64,000 bases of DNA from Pseudomonadota bacterium (lineage in GTDB: Bacteria; Pseudomonadota; Alphaproteobacteria; Sneathiellales; Sneathiellaceae). The stretch is taken from assembly GCA_024743055.1 (NCBI GenBank), contig JANSXH010000017.1, forward strand, positions 1 through 64,000, given 5' to 3'. Position numbers and translations under genes: made by a program. Position 1 is the stretch's first letter, and each line of letters begins with the position of its first letter. Below are positions 48,935 through 57,252 of this stretch, in pieces. A model generated the notes under the pieces. It worked only from the letters and a program-made list of their open reading frames with translations, made no database searches and was not told the origin of the DNA.

Positions 48935-50169
48935 GAGATCAGGCTGAGTGTTGGAATTGGAATAGCAAACTGACCGCCCCATTCCCTGATCGCCGCCATA
49001 TCTCCTGTAATTTCGACTGCTAGATTCCACGGCAGAATGAGAAGATAGTCCGGTTTTTCCTCCCAGACTTTTGACGTGGCAAAAACCGGGATATGACTGC
49101 CTGGCAGAAATGTATCCTGTTTCTCAGGATTGCGATCAACGACGAAATCGATGAGGCTTGAATCAACATCGCTATAGTTCAGCAGGGTATTCCCCTTGGC
49201 TGCGGCCCCATATCCCGCAACTTTGCGACCTTCCGACTTTGCCTTTTTGAGAAAGGCGAGAAGGGCGGTCTTTGCCGCCTCGACTTTCGGGGTAAAATTC
49301 AGATATCCATTGAGACTATTTAGGCCAGCTTTCTGTTCTTCTGCCTTTACATTCATCAATGCATCTGTTTCCGGATAGAGTTTACAGCCCATATGGCAAG
49401 CGAAAATTCTTAAGGAGCCGCCATGTGTGTCTATTTTTTCGACATCAAACAGCTTTAGATCGTGTTTTCGTAGAATTTTTTCGACAGTGTGCAGCGAAAG
49501 ATACGAATAATGTTCATGATAGATTGTATCAAACTGAACTTTCTCAATCATGTTCAGCAGGTGAGGAAACTCGATTGTCAGCACGCCATTTTCTGACAGA
49601 AGAATGCGAAAGCCGTCTATGAAATCGTTGATGTCGGGCACATGGGCCATAACATTATTGGCTGCCATCAGATCAGCTTTTAAACCGGTTGCGGCGAGTC
49701 GTGTGGCGGTTTCGATCCCGAAAAAAGCGACTTCGGTTTTTACTCCTGCTTTCTCAGCGGCTTTGGCGACATTGGCCGCCGGTTCGATGCCCAGAACTGG
49801 AATGCCTTTTTTAACAAAATGCTGCAGCAGATAGCCATCATTGCTAGCGACCTCCATGACCAAGGCGTTGGAGTCCAAGTCCAGTCTATCGGTCATCAAA
49901 TCGCAATAGCGGCTGGCATGGGCAACCCAGCTGTCGGAATAAGAAGAAAAGTAGGCATAGTCTGAAAATATATCCTCTGCCGGAACAGCATCTTCCACCT
50001 GGACCAGAAAGCAGCTGCCACAGACCCGCGCATGTAGGGGGTAGGATTTCTCCGTTGCAATTTCTTCCGGACCTTTGAGGTAACTATTTGCGAGTGGTGT
50101 GGACCCTAAATCTACAAATGTCTGAGTCAGAGGACTCGCGCAGAACCTGCAGGTCAATTCATTACTCAT
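48931..50169 (-). CDS. sugar C-methyltransferase (NovU/TylC3-like)
   Basis: A 412-residue three-domain methyltransferase. The N-terminal zinc-binding domain has CRFC (Cys7, Cys10) and VCGSC; the central SAM domain has VMEVASNDGYLLQHFVKKG; the C-terminal domain has VAGYGAAAKGNTLLN. TylC3- and NovU-type enzymes add a methyl group to carbon 3 or 5 of 4-keto-6-deoxy nucleotide sugars. It overlaps rfbG by eight bases and the RmlC-like gene by four, so it is in the same operon and most likely acts on CDP-4-keto-6-deoxyglucose or a product of it. Confidence 0.9.
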   Translation of the reverse strand: MSNELTCRFCASPLTQTFVDLGSTPLANSYLKGPEEIATEKSYPLHARVCGSCFLVQVEDAVPAEDIFSDYAYFSSYSDSWVAHASRYCDLMTDRLDLDSNALVMEVASNDGYLLQHFVKKGIPVLGIEPAANVAKAAEKAGVKTEVAFFGIETATRLAATGLKADLMAANNVMAHVPDINDFIDGFRILLSENGVLTIEFPHLLNMIEKVQFDTIYHEHYSYLSLHTVEKILRKHDLKLFDVEKIDTHGGSLRIFACHMGCKLYPETDALMNVKAEEQKAGLNSLNGYLNFTPKVEAAKTALLAFLKKAKSEGRKVAGYGAAAKGNTLLNYSDVDSSLIDFVVDRNPEKQDTFLPGSHIPVFATSKVWEEKPDYLLILPWNLAVEITGDMAAIREWGGQFAIPIPTLSLIS

Positions 50170-51241
50170 GGATCAAGCTTTCATATTCCTCAATCTGCGA
50201 CAATGTTAGGGCAGCAATGTCTTGACTGTCACTAAAGGCTTTGTACCAGTCCACGGTCTTTTTCAAGGTTGTCGGTGCATCCCATCTTGTCTGCCAGTCT
50301 AGGGTTTGGCGCGCAAGGGATGCATCAAGTGCCAAGGAAGTCTTTTCGGGTGGTTGATGGCCAGAGGTCAGCGAGTAATCTTCCTCAATACCGAACGCAG
50401 ATTGAACCTCCGCGGCAACTTGGCCTACCGTAATCGCTGCTTGATCCGCTGGACCGAAATTTAGGGCACTCGGCAAACTACGTTTCGTATCCTGAGCCAG
50501 AGCTTGTAAAAAAATGAGATAGCCTGACACAGACTCCAACACATGTTGCCAGGGCCGGGTGGCGTTGGGATAGCGAAGGGTCACAGGCTCGCCCGCCTCG
50601 GCGGCTCGCCAAATATCCGGGATGAGTCGGTCTTCAGAAAAATCTCCACCGCCGATAACATTGCCGGCCCGAGCTGTAGCGATGCGGGCAGCACTATCCT
50701 GAAACAAGCTTTTCGAAAGAGACGCCACCGCTATTTCGCAAGCAGCCTTAGATGAGGAGTAGGGATCGTCCCCGCCCAAAGGGTCGACCTCCAGAAATGC
50801 TTTTCCATCATCCCTGTTTAGATAGACCTTATCGCTAGTCACCATGACTGCTGCAACAAGATTTGATAGGCGGCTCAAACTGTCGAGAAGATTGACTGTT
50901 CCCATCACATTGGTTTCATAGGTATAGACAGGTTGTCGATAGGATCGACGGACGAGGGCCTGTGCTGCCATATGAAGAACAAACTCTGGGTCACAGTCCT
51001 GTACAGCCTGATCCAACGCATCCTTGTCGCGGATATCTAAAATCCGAGAGCTAATATTTAGGGAATCTTCAATGCTGGTATAAAGAGAAATCTTCCCTTC
51101 CGGCACTAGGGATATTCCCGTGACTTTCGCTCCAAGCTTAGAAAGCCATAAGGCTGCCCAGGCACCCTTAAATCCGGTATGCCCGGTTAGCAGAACACGG
51201 CGTCCGTGCCAGTCATCAGCGTTGAGGCGGCCAAGAGTCAT
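50162..51241 (-). CDS. rfbG: CDP-glucose 4,6-dehydratase
   Basis: RfbG converts CDP-glucose to CDP-4-keto-6-deoxyglucose. The 359-residue protein has the enzyme-specific cofactor motif LLTGHTGFKGAWAALWL, VTSDKVYLNRD, and the active-site region DPYSSSKAACEIA. The ATG at 51241 has an AGGAAG ribosome site. It follows rfbF by ten bases. This reaction starts the 3,6-dideoxyhexose and branched-sugar routes; ddhC-type dehydratase is absent here, pointing to a branched rather than a dideoxy sugar. Confidence 0.95.
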   Translation of the reverse strand: MTLGRLNADDWHGRRVLLTGHTGFKGAWAALWLSKLGAKVTGISLVPEGKISLYTSIEDSLNISSRILDIRDKDALDQAVQDCDPEFVLHMAAQALVRRSYRQPVYTYETNVMGTVNLLDSLSRLSNLVAAVMVTSDKVYLNRDDGKAFLEVDPLGGDDPYSSSKAACEIAVASLSKSLFQDSAARIATARAGNVIGGGDFSEDRLIPDIWRAAEAGEPVTLRYPNATRPWQHVLESVSGYLIFLQALAQDTKRSLPSALNFGPADQAAITVGQVAAEVQSAFGIEEDYSLTSGHQPPEKTSLALDASLARQTLDWQTRWDAPTTLKKTVDWYKAFSDSQDIAALTLSQIEEYESLIHE

Positions 51242-51251
51242 CAATTTCTTC

Positions 51252-52025
51252 CTACGACCAGACGCGCCAAGGGGCTTCCCCCTTATTCCAAAGCGTCTCT
51301 AGTAAGATTTTCTCGCGCAGGGTGTCCATAGGCTGCCAAAAACCCTTGTGCCGATAAGCGGATAATTGCCCGTCTGCCGCTAATCCTTGTAAGGGATCCG
51401 ATTCCCAGGGCATGTTGTCATCTGCAATCCTGTCAATTACCGAGGGTTCCAAGACGAAAAACCCACCATTTATAAGACCATTGTCACCGGCCGGTTTTTC
51501 GGTGAAATCTGTGACTTTCCCGTTCTCAATGATGGTCGCGCCAAATCTGCCTTGTGGAGCAACTGCGGTAAGGGTTGCTTCGCGGCCTTCGGCCTTATGA
51601 AACTCTATTAGCTCCGTAATATCAATATCGGCAACACCGTCGCCGTAGGTCATGCAGAAAGTTTCATCTGGGTCTAAATATTCTGCAACCCGCTTAAGCC
51701 TTCCCCCCGTCATGGTTTCTGCCCCGGTTTCAACCAGGGTTACCTTCCACGGTTCTGCTTTGGCATTATGATAGGTAATTTCATTGCTTTGCATATCGAT
51801 GGTCACATCAGAGCGATGCAGCACATAGTTTGCAAAATACTCCTTGATCACATAGCTGCGATAGCCGAGACAGATAATGAACTCATTGATGCCGTAATGG
51901 GCGTAGATTTTCATGATGTGCCAGAGGATCGGACGTTCGCCAATTTCGATCATCGGCTTAGGCCGAAGATGAGATTCTTCGGAAATGCGGGTCCCCAGCC
52001 CACCGGCGAGAATTACGGCTTTCAA
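51252..52025 (-). CDS. rfbF: glucose-1-phosphate cytidylyltransferase
   Basis: RfbF makes CDP-glucose from glucose 1-phosphate and CTP. The 257-residue product has the nucleotidyltransferase signature AVILAGGLGTRISEES, RPKPMIEIG and TYGDGVADID. The start is placed at the TTG at 52025, which gives the canonical MKAVILAGG N-terminus, the exact family length and a GAGG ribosome site eight bases upstream; a GTG three codons earlier abuts that site and is less likely. It is the first gene of the five-gene CDP-sugar operon. Confidence 0.94.
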   Translation of the reverse strand: MKAVILAGGLGTRISEESHLRPKPMIEIGERPILWHIMKIYAHYGINEFIICLGYRSYVIKEYFANYVLHRSDVTIDMQSNEITYHNAKAEPWKVTLVETGAETMTGGRLKRVAEYLDPDETFCMTYGDGVADIDITELIEFHKAEGREATLTAVAPQGRFGATIIENGKVTDFTEKPAGDNGLINGGFFVLEPSVIDRIADDNMPWESDPLQGLAADGQLSAYRHKGFWQPMDTLREKILLETLWNKGEAPWRVWS

Positions 52026-52178
52026 CGACGTCACCTCAAAATTTGCATACTGCTTGTTAGAGACTTATTTCAATAACCCGCAAGAGTGTCAAGGATTGCC
52101 TAAAGTTAGATTTGGGGTGAAAAATAAGAAACTTGCCCTATGCTGGATCGATAACAAGAATAGCGAAATTAGATCGTC

Positions 52179-53600
52179 ATGAAAAATAAGAAAAACGGCC
52201 TCCTCGACCTTGAGGACAATATCCGATGTGACTTTGAATATCTCAATTTCCCTCCCGACAATTGGGTCAAGCCAAAACTCTTGGAGAACGGAAGTCCGGT
52301 AACCGATGTGACAATCGTCGGCGGTGGTATGTGTGGCATGGCCGCTTCCTTTGGGCTGAAGCGAGAGGGTATTCGCAATATTCGAATATTTGACCGGCAG
52401 CCCGAGAGTTTCGAGGGACCGTGGTTAACAACAGCCCGTATGAAGACCCTACGCTCTCCAAAGCATCTCACGGGTCCGAACATGGGATTGCCAAACCTGA
52501 CCTTTCAAGCCTGGTATCGGGCCCAATGGGATACAGATAGCTGGGAGGCTCTTGGGCATATTCCGCGCGAAATGTGGATGGAATATCTGCGATGGTATCG
52601 GCAAGTCCTTGAAATTCCAGTAGAGAATGGTGTTGCGCTGGAGAGGATTGAACCTGAAGGGGATATCCTTAAACTGTTCTTGCTGAAAAATGGCCAAAAG
52701 GAGGAACATTTCACCCGGAAATTGGTCCTCGCGACTGGAAGGGCGGCATTCGGCGGGACCCGTTTGCCCGCAGCCTTTCAGGATCTTCCAGAAAACCTTT
52801 ATGCCCATACCGAAGACAAGATCGATTTTGAGGCATTGAAGGGAAAGAAAGTTTTCGTCATTGGTGGAGCCGCATCGGCTGTGGACTCGGCGGCAGTTGC
52901 CCTGGAGACAGGAGCTGCCGAGGTCCATTTAATGGTGCGGGCGAAGGAAATCCCGCGCCTCAACAAGTTCAAAAGTACAGTTTATTCAGGCTTCTTTCGG
53001 GGCTTTAAAAATCTGGATGAGGAGACAAGATGGCGGCTTCTGCATCATGGTTTTGGTTGTAAAATTGCCGCTCCTCGCGCCTCAATGTTGCGGCTAAAGC
53101 AATATGAGAATTTCCATATTCATCTCGACAGTCCCATTGCAAAGGCGAGAGCGGACGGAGATAGCTTGGAGCTGTCAACGGGGACCCAGAGCTATCAGGG
53201 TGACTTTGTCATTCTTGGAACTGGTTATGCCATCAATATTGCGGATCAACCGGAATTAGCCCCTTTTTCCAAGGATGTATTGTTATGGCGGGATCGGTTT
53301 ACGCCCCCTGCCGATATTGCCGATGAGGAACTAGGTAATTTTCCTTTTCTTGGTCCTGGTTTTGAACTTTTGGAAAAAACACCGGGTCAGGCTTCATATT
53401 TAGATCGCATACATCTTTTCAATGCGGCGACCACAATGACTCATTCTGCCGTCAGCAGTGATATCCCCGGGGTAAATATCGGGGCAGAAAGACTGATTGA
53501 TACCTTGGCTAAGAAATTCTTCGCCGAGGCCGCGCCGGAACATCTTCAAGATTTCTACGATTACGATGAACCAGAACTGCTCGGCGATGAATGGAACTAG
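52179..53600 (+). CDS. FAD/NAD(P)-dependent oxidoreductase, flavin monooxygenase-like
   Basis: A 473-residue flavoprotein. The FAD-binding GxGxxG-type motif is TIVGGGMCGMAASFG near residue 45, and the NADP motif is VIGGAASAVDSAAVAL near residue 230. LATGRAAFGGTRLP and FVILGTGYAIN resemble the ATG-containing links of flavin monooxygenases. It ends in an acidic tail and overlaps the convergent TauE-like gene by four bases. Its neighbour is the sulfonate locus, but a role there is unproven. The substrate is unknown. Confidence 0.83.
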   Translation: MKNKKNGLLDLEDNIRCDFEYLNFPPDNWVKPKLLENGSPVTDVTIVGGGMCGMAASFGLKREGIRNIRIFDRQPESFEGPWLTTARMKTLRSPKHLTGPNMGLPNLTFQAWYRAQWDTDSWEALGHIPREMWMEYLRWYRQVLEIPVENGVALERIEPEGDILKLFLLKNGQKEEHFTRKLVLATGRAAFGGTRLPAAFQDLPENLYAHTEDKIDFEALKGKKVFVIGGAASAVDSAAVALETGAAEVHLMVRAKEIPRLNKFKSTVYSGFFRGFKNLDEETRWRLLHHGFGCKIAAPRASMLRLKQYENFHIHLDSPIAKARADGDSLELSTGTQSYQGDFVILGTGYAINIADQPELAPFSKDVLLWRDRFTPPADIADEELGNFPFLGPGFELLEKTPGQASYLDRIHLFNAATTMTHSAVSSDIPGVNIGAERLIDTLAKKFFAEAAPEHLQDFYDYDEPELLGDEWN

Positions 53601-54316
53601 CGGATCAGGCCATAGATGCCGGCGCAGAGAAGGATGCCAAGAGCGATCCGGCGATAAAGCGTTTCGTTGGCTTTTCGAAACAGTCTGGATCCGATCCAGG
53701 CTGAGAAAATGAAAAGGGGCAGGAGCCAAAGGGTTGTCGTTGTCTCTGAGATCGTGATGAGGCCTGACACTGTCATGATGGCGATAAGGGCCAGTAACGT
53801 AATAGCAAAATAACCGGTGAAATTGGCCCGGTTAATGGCGGCGCTATCCAGACTGGACAACAGATACAGCATGACAGGCGGATTTCCGAGGCTGGTGAGA
53901 GCCATAAGAATGCCGGAAATGGCACCAACTCCTAATGTAACAGGCAAAGGCTTCCGGCCCTGATATCGCCATCCAGTCAGCAGGACCAGAGAGAAAACAG
54001 TGACCAGTGCGGCAATAGCATACCCGATGATCTTCGGATCTGTTGTTACCAGCAGCCAACTGCCGATAGGCATAAAAAGGGCAGCAACCGCGCCCATGGG
54101 CAGGATAACCTTCCAGTTGATATCCCGAAACACGCTCGGCATGAGCTGAGCGGTTACTACAAGTTCCATCATGATAATAATGGCGACTGTTTGAACCGGG
54201 CCGAACAAGTAGACAAAGAAAGGCGCCATCAGCATGCCTGATCCCATTCCGGCAAAGCCTCGCATCAAGCCAGCGGCGGCTGAGATAGCAATTGCAATGA
54301 TTAGCGCCGTCGTCAT
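53597..54316 (-). CDS. TauE/SafE (TSUP) family permease, probable sulfite exporter
   Basis: A 239-residue membrane protein with about eight helices and the TSUP-family pattern GLMRGFAGMGSGMLMAP near the N-terminus and GAISGILMALTSLGNPPVML in the second half. TauE, SafE and related carriers export sulfite or sulfoacetate. The start at 54316 has AGAGG upstream. It lies just downstream of pta-xsc, in the same direction, so it likely removes sulfite released by Xsc. Export of another anion remains possible. Confidence 0.85.
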   Translation of the reverse strand: MTTALIIAIAISAAAGLMRGFAGMGSGMLMAPFFVYLFGPVQTVAIIIMMELVVTAQLMPSVFRDINWKVILPMGAVAALFMPIGSWLLVTTDPKIIGYAIAALVTVFSLVLLTGWRYQGRKPLPVTLGVGAISGILMALTSLGNPPVMLYLLSSLDSAAINRANFTGYFAITLLALIAIMTVSGLITISETTTTLWLLPLFIFSAWIGSRLFRKANETLYRRIALGILLCAGIYGLIR

Positions 54317-54391
54317 GTTGACCTCTGAATAGTGCCTTGGCCCCAAAGAATTACAGCTTGGTTAAACCGCTGAATCATTGGTGACAGGGAA

Positions 54392-55384
54392 TTACTTGGC
54401 CTGAACTGCCGTGACCGCAATCATGGAGAAGACATCTTCTGCTGAACAACCGCGAGAAAGATCGTTTGCAGGATGGGCAAGCCCCTGAAGAATAGGCCCA
54501 AGGGCCGTCGCTCCGCCAATGCGTTGCGCGATTTTGTAGCCGATATTTGCAGCTTCCAGATTGGGAAACACAAGAATATTGGCATCCCCTTTTAATGGTG
54601 AGTCGGGAGCTTTGCTCGCACCGACCGATGGAACAAAGGCGGCGTCAAATTGGATTTCACCAAATAGGGTGAGATCGGGATGGAGGCCCCTGGCGATTTC
54701 TGTTGCTTCTTTTACGCGAGTAACACGAGGATGGCTTGCGCTCCCTGCCGTAGAAAAAGAGAGCATGGCCACTTTTGGTGTACCGCCAACAAGAGATTCA
54801 AAGGAACTGGCCGAAGAAATCGCAATTGCGGCCAACTGCTCTGGGGTAGGTTCAACGACAAGGCCGCAGTCGGCAAAGACAACAGTCCCCTTTCGCATGT
54901 GATGGGGCTGATCCAGGATCATGAGGAAGCAGCTCGAAACTGTTTTTTCGCCGTCGGCACGCCCAATGATTTGCAAGGCGGCACGGACAGTATCTGCAGT
55001 CGTCGTAATGGCGCCGGCAAGTGAGCCGTCTGCATCGCCGAGGCGCACCATCATGGCACCAAAGTTCAACGGATTGGCTATGGCCGCTCGGGCGGCCTCT
55101 AAATCGACCCCCTTATGGCGGCGTAATGCCTCATAGCTTTCAGCGTATGTACCAGCACGCTCCGATGTAGAGGGATCAATAATCTGAAATTCTGAGGCAG
55201 TGGCTCCGGCCTGTTCAAGCAATGAAGATACTTTATCCGAATTGCCGAGTAGAATTGGTGTTGCGATGCCTTCTTTCTTGGCACGGATAGCTCCATCAAC
55301 TATGCGCGGATCTTCCCCTTCCGGCAGTACGATGTGCTTGGGGTTGGCGCGAGCCCGTTCTAGAATATCGTCAAGTGCTGACAT
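54392..55384 (-). CDS. pta: phosphate acetyltransferase
   Basis: Pta converts acetyl phosphate and CoA to acetyl-CoA. The 330-residue short form (no N-terminal DRTGG domain) has IVLPEGEDPRIVDGAIRAKK, the conserved NPLNFGAMMVRLGDADG and MLSFSTAGSA. The start at 55384 (MSALDDILERARANPKHI) has GGAAG upstream. It follows xsc by 73 bases, across a strong hairpin. This pairing is known in sulfonate degraders, where Pta uses the acetyl phosphate made by Xsc. Confidence 0.94.
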   Translation of the reverse strand: MSALDDILERARANPKHIVLPEGEDPRIVDGAIRAKKEGIATPILLGNSDKVSSLLEQAGATASEFQIIDPSTSERAGTYAESYEALRRHKGVDLEAARAAIANPLNFGAMMVRLGDADGSLAGAITTTADTVRAALQIIGRADGEKTVSSCFLMILDQPHHMRKGTVVFADCGLVVEPTPEQLAAIAISSASSFESLVGGTPKVAMLSFSTAGSASHPRVTRVKEATEIARGLHPDLTLFGEIQFDAAFVPSVGASKAPDSPLKGDANILVFPNLEAANIGYKIAQRIGGATALGPILQGLAHPANDLSRGCSAEDVFSMIAVTAVQAK

Positions 55385-55419
55385 GGTGGGGACTTCCGAT
55401 TGTCGATGCAGAAAAGGTA

Positions 55420-55446
55420 TCCCGGCCCGTGAGAAACGGGCCGGGA
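55420..55446 (-). terminator. intercistronic hairpin between xsc and pta
   Basis: A perfect 11-bp GC-rich stem (55420-55430 with 55436-55446) with loop GAGAA lies 12 bases after the xsc stop. On the minus strand it is followed by only TACCTTTTC, so it would be a weak or partial terminator, or a 3'-end stabiliser for xsc mRNA. Confidence 0.7.
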
Positions 55447-55457
55447 CAGTCGGTTCG

Positions 55458-57236
55458 TTAGCCAGCCCGTTGTGGCCGCATATCGTCTTTGCTGATACCG
55501 GCAACTGAAACAGGGGCTTTCATCGCATCGCGACGGAAAGGTTCTCCCAGTTCCTGGTTCAGGACAACTTCAATGAAGGTTGTAACGTTATCCTCCATCT
55601 GCTCCTTGACGGCCGTCCGCAGGGTATCGGTGAGCTGGTCCATGGTTGTGACCTGAACGCCTTTAAGGCCACAGCCTTCAGCGATCTTGGCATATTCCAC
55701 ACCCAGATTGAGCTCGGTGCCGACGAAGTTGTCGCTGTACCATAGGGTCGTATTACGTTTTTCTGCGCCCCACTGGTAGTTTCGGAAAATCACCATAGTG
55801 ATGGGAGGCCAGTCATTGCGACCGCAAGCTGTCATCTCGTTCATAGAGATGCCGAAGGCACCGTCACCAGCAAAGCCGATCACTGGTGTATCCGGGCAGC
55901 CGATCTTGGCACCGAGGATCGACGGGAAGCCATATCCGCAAGGACCGAACAGGCCCGGTGCCAGATATTTCCGGCCTGCTTCAAAGGTCGGATAGGCATT
56001 ACCGATGGCGCAGTTGTTACCAATGTCCGAAGAGATAATGGCGTCCTTCGGCATTGCTGACTGAATCGCTCTCCAGGCCATCCGCGGAGACATATGTTTC
56101 GGCTGGCGATTGCGAGAGCGTTCATTCCAGTTGGTGCCCGGATCGTCATCCTCATGATCCATTGATGACAGAGCTTGCAACCAGCGGGATTTGGTTTCCG
56201 CGATCAGTTCCTTACGCTCCTTACGACCTTTGTCGCCAGCACCACTTGAAAGTTGAGCCAATAGCTGTTCAGCCACCATCTTAGCATCACCCTGAATGGC
56301 AACGGTGACAGGCTTGGTCAGGCCAATGCGATCGGAGTTGATATCCACTTGAATGACCTTGGCATCTTTCGGCCAGTAATCGATCCCATAACCTGGAAGG
56401 GTCGAGAAGGGATTGAGACGGGTTCCAAGTGCCAATACAACGTCAGCTTTGGCAATCAGTTCCATTCCTGCTTTGGAGCCGTTATAGCCCAAAGGGCCGG
56501 CAAACAGGGGATGAGAGCCCGGGAAGGCATCGTTATGCTGATATCCACAGCAGACAGGTGCATCCAGCTTTTCAGCCAAGGCTGCACTTGCAGGAATGGC
56601 ATTCGATAAGACAACACCGGCACCATTGAGGATGACCGGGAATTCCGCTTCTGAGAGCAGTTTCGCGGCGTCAGCGACAGCTTGTGTGCCACCTGCCGGG
56701 CGTTCCAGCACGACCATCTGCGGCAACTCGATATCAATGACTTGGGTCCAGAAGTCGCGGGGGACGTTGATCTGGGCCGGGCCGGAACCGCGCCAGGCTT
56801 TTTCGATGACCCGGTTGAGAACCTCTGCGATCCGTGTCGGATCGCGGACTTCTTCCTGGTAGCAGACCATGTCTTCAAACAAAGCCATTTGCTCAATTTC
56901 CTGAAAGCCACCCTGACCGATGGTCTTGTTGGCGGCCTGCGGGGTGACCAGCAGCATCGGTGTGTGGTTCCAGTAGGCGGTTTTAACTGGCGTCACGAAG
57001 TTGGTGATACCGGGTCCGTTCTGGGCGATGGCCATGGACATCTTGCCGGTGGCGCGGGTGTATCCGTCGGCTGACATGCCGGCGTTGGTTTCATGGGCGC
57101 AATCCCAGAACTTAATCCCGGCAGCGGGAAACAGGTCGGAGATCGGCATCATGGCGGATCCGATAATCCCAAATGCATGCTCTATACCATGCATCTGAAG
57201 AACTTTGATGAACGCCTCTTCAGTCGTCATTTTCAT
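55458..57236 (-). CDS. xsc: sulfoacetaldehyde acetyltransferase
   Basis: Xsc is a thiamine-diphosphate enzyme that uses phosphate to split sulfoacetaldehyde into acetyl phosphate and sulfite. The 592-residue protein carries the Xsc-diagnostic stretch HETNAGMSADGYTRATGKMS and NKTIGQGGFQEIEQM, and the ThDP motif GFAGDGAFGISMNEMT in the C-terminal domain. Its length is normal for Xsc and distinguishes it from acetolactate synthases. GAGGG lies nine bases before the ATG. It is the middle gene of iseJ-xsc-pta. Confidence 0.96.
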   Translation of the reverse strand: MKMTTEEAFIKVLQMHGIEHAFGIIGSAMMPISDLFPAAGIKFWDCAHETNAGMSADGYTRATGKMSMAIAQNGPGITNFVTPVKTAYWNHTPMLLVTPQAANKTIGQGGFQEIEQMALFEDMVCYQEEVRDPTRIAEVLNRVIEKAWRGSGPAQINVPRDFWTQVIDIELPQMVVLERPAGGTQAVADAAKLLSEAEFPVILNGAGVVLSNAIPASAALAEKLDAPVCCGYQHNDAFPGSHPLFAGPLGYNGSKAGMELIAKADVVLALGTRLNPFSTLPGYGIDYWPKDAKVIQVDINSDRIGLTKPVTVAIQGDAKMVAEQLLAQLSSGAGDKGRKERKELIAETKSRWLQALSSMDHEDDDPGTNWNERSRNRQPKHMSPRMAWRAIQSAMPKDAIISSDIGNNCAIGNAYPTFEAGRKYLAPGLFGPCGYGFPSILGAKIGCPDTPVIGFAGDGAFGISMNEMTACGRNDWPPITMVIFRNYQWGAEKRNTTLWYSDNFVGTELNLGVEYAKIAEGCGLKGVQVTTMDQLTDTLRTAVKEQMEDNVTTFIEVVLNQELGEPFRRDAMKAPVSVAGISKDDMRPQRAG

Positions 57237-57252
57237 AATGTTATACCCTCAT

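Noticed and set aside
54392-55504. Longer pta start at 55504
   Set aside because: The first 40 residues overlap xsc in another frame, and the family N-terminus begins at 55384.
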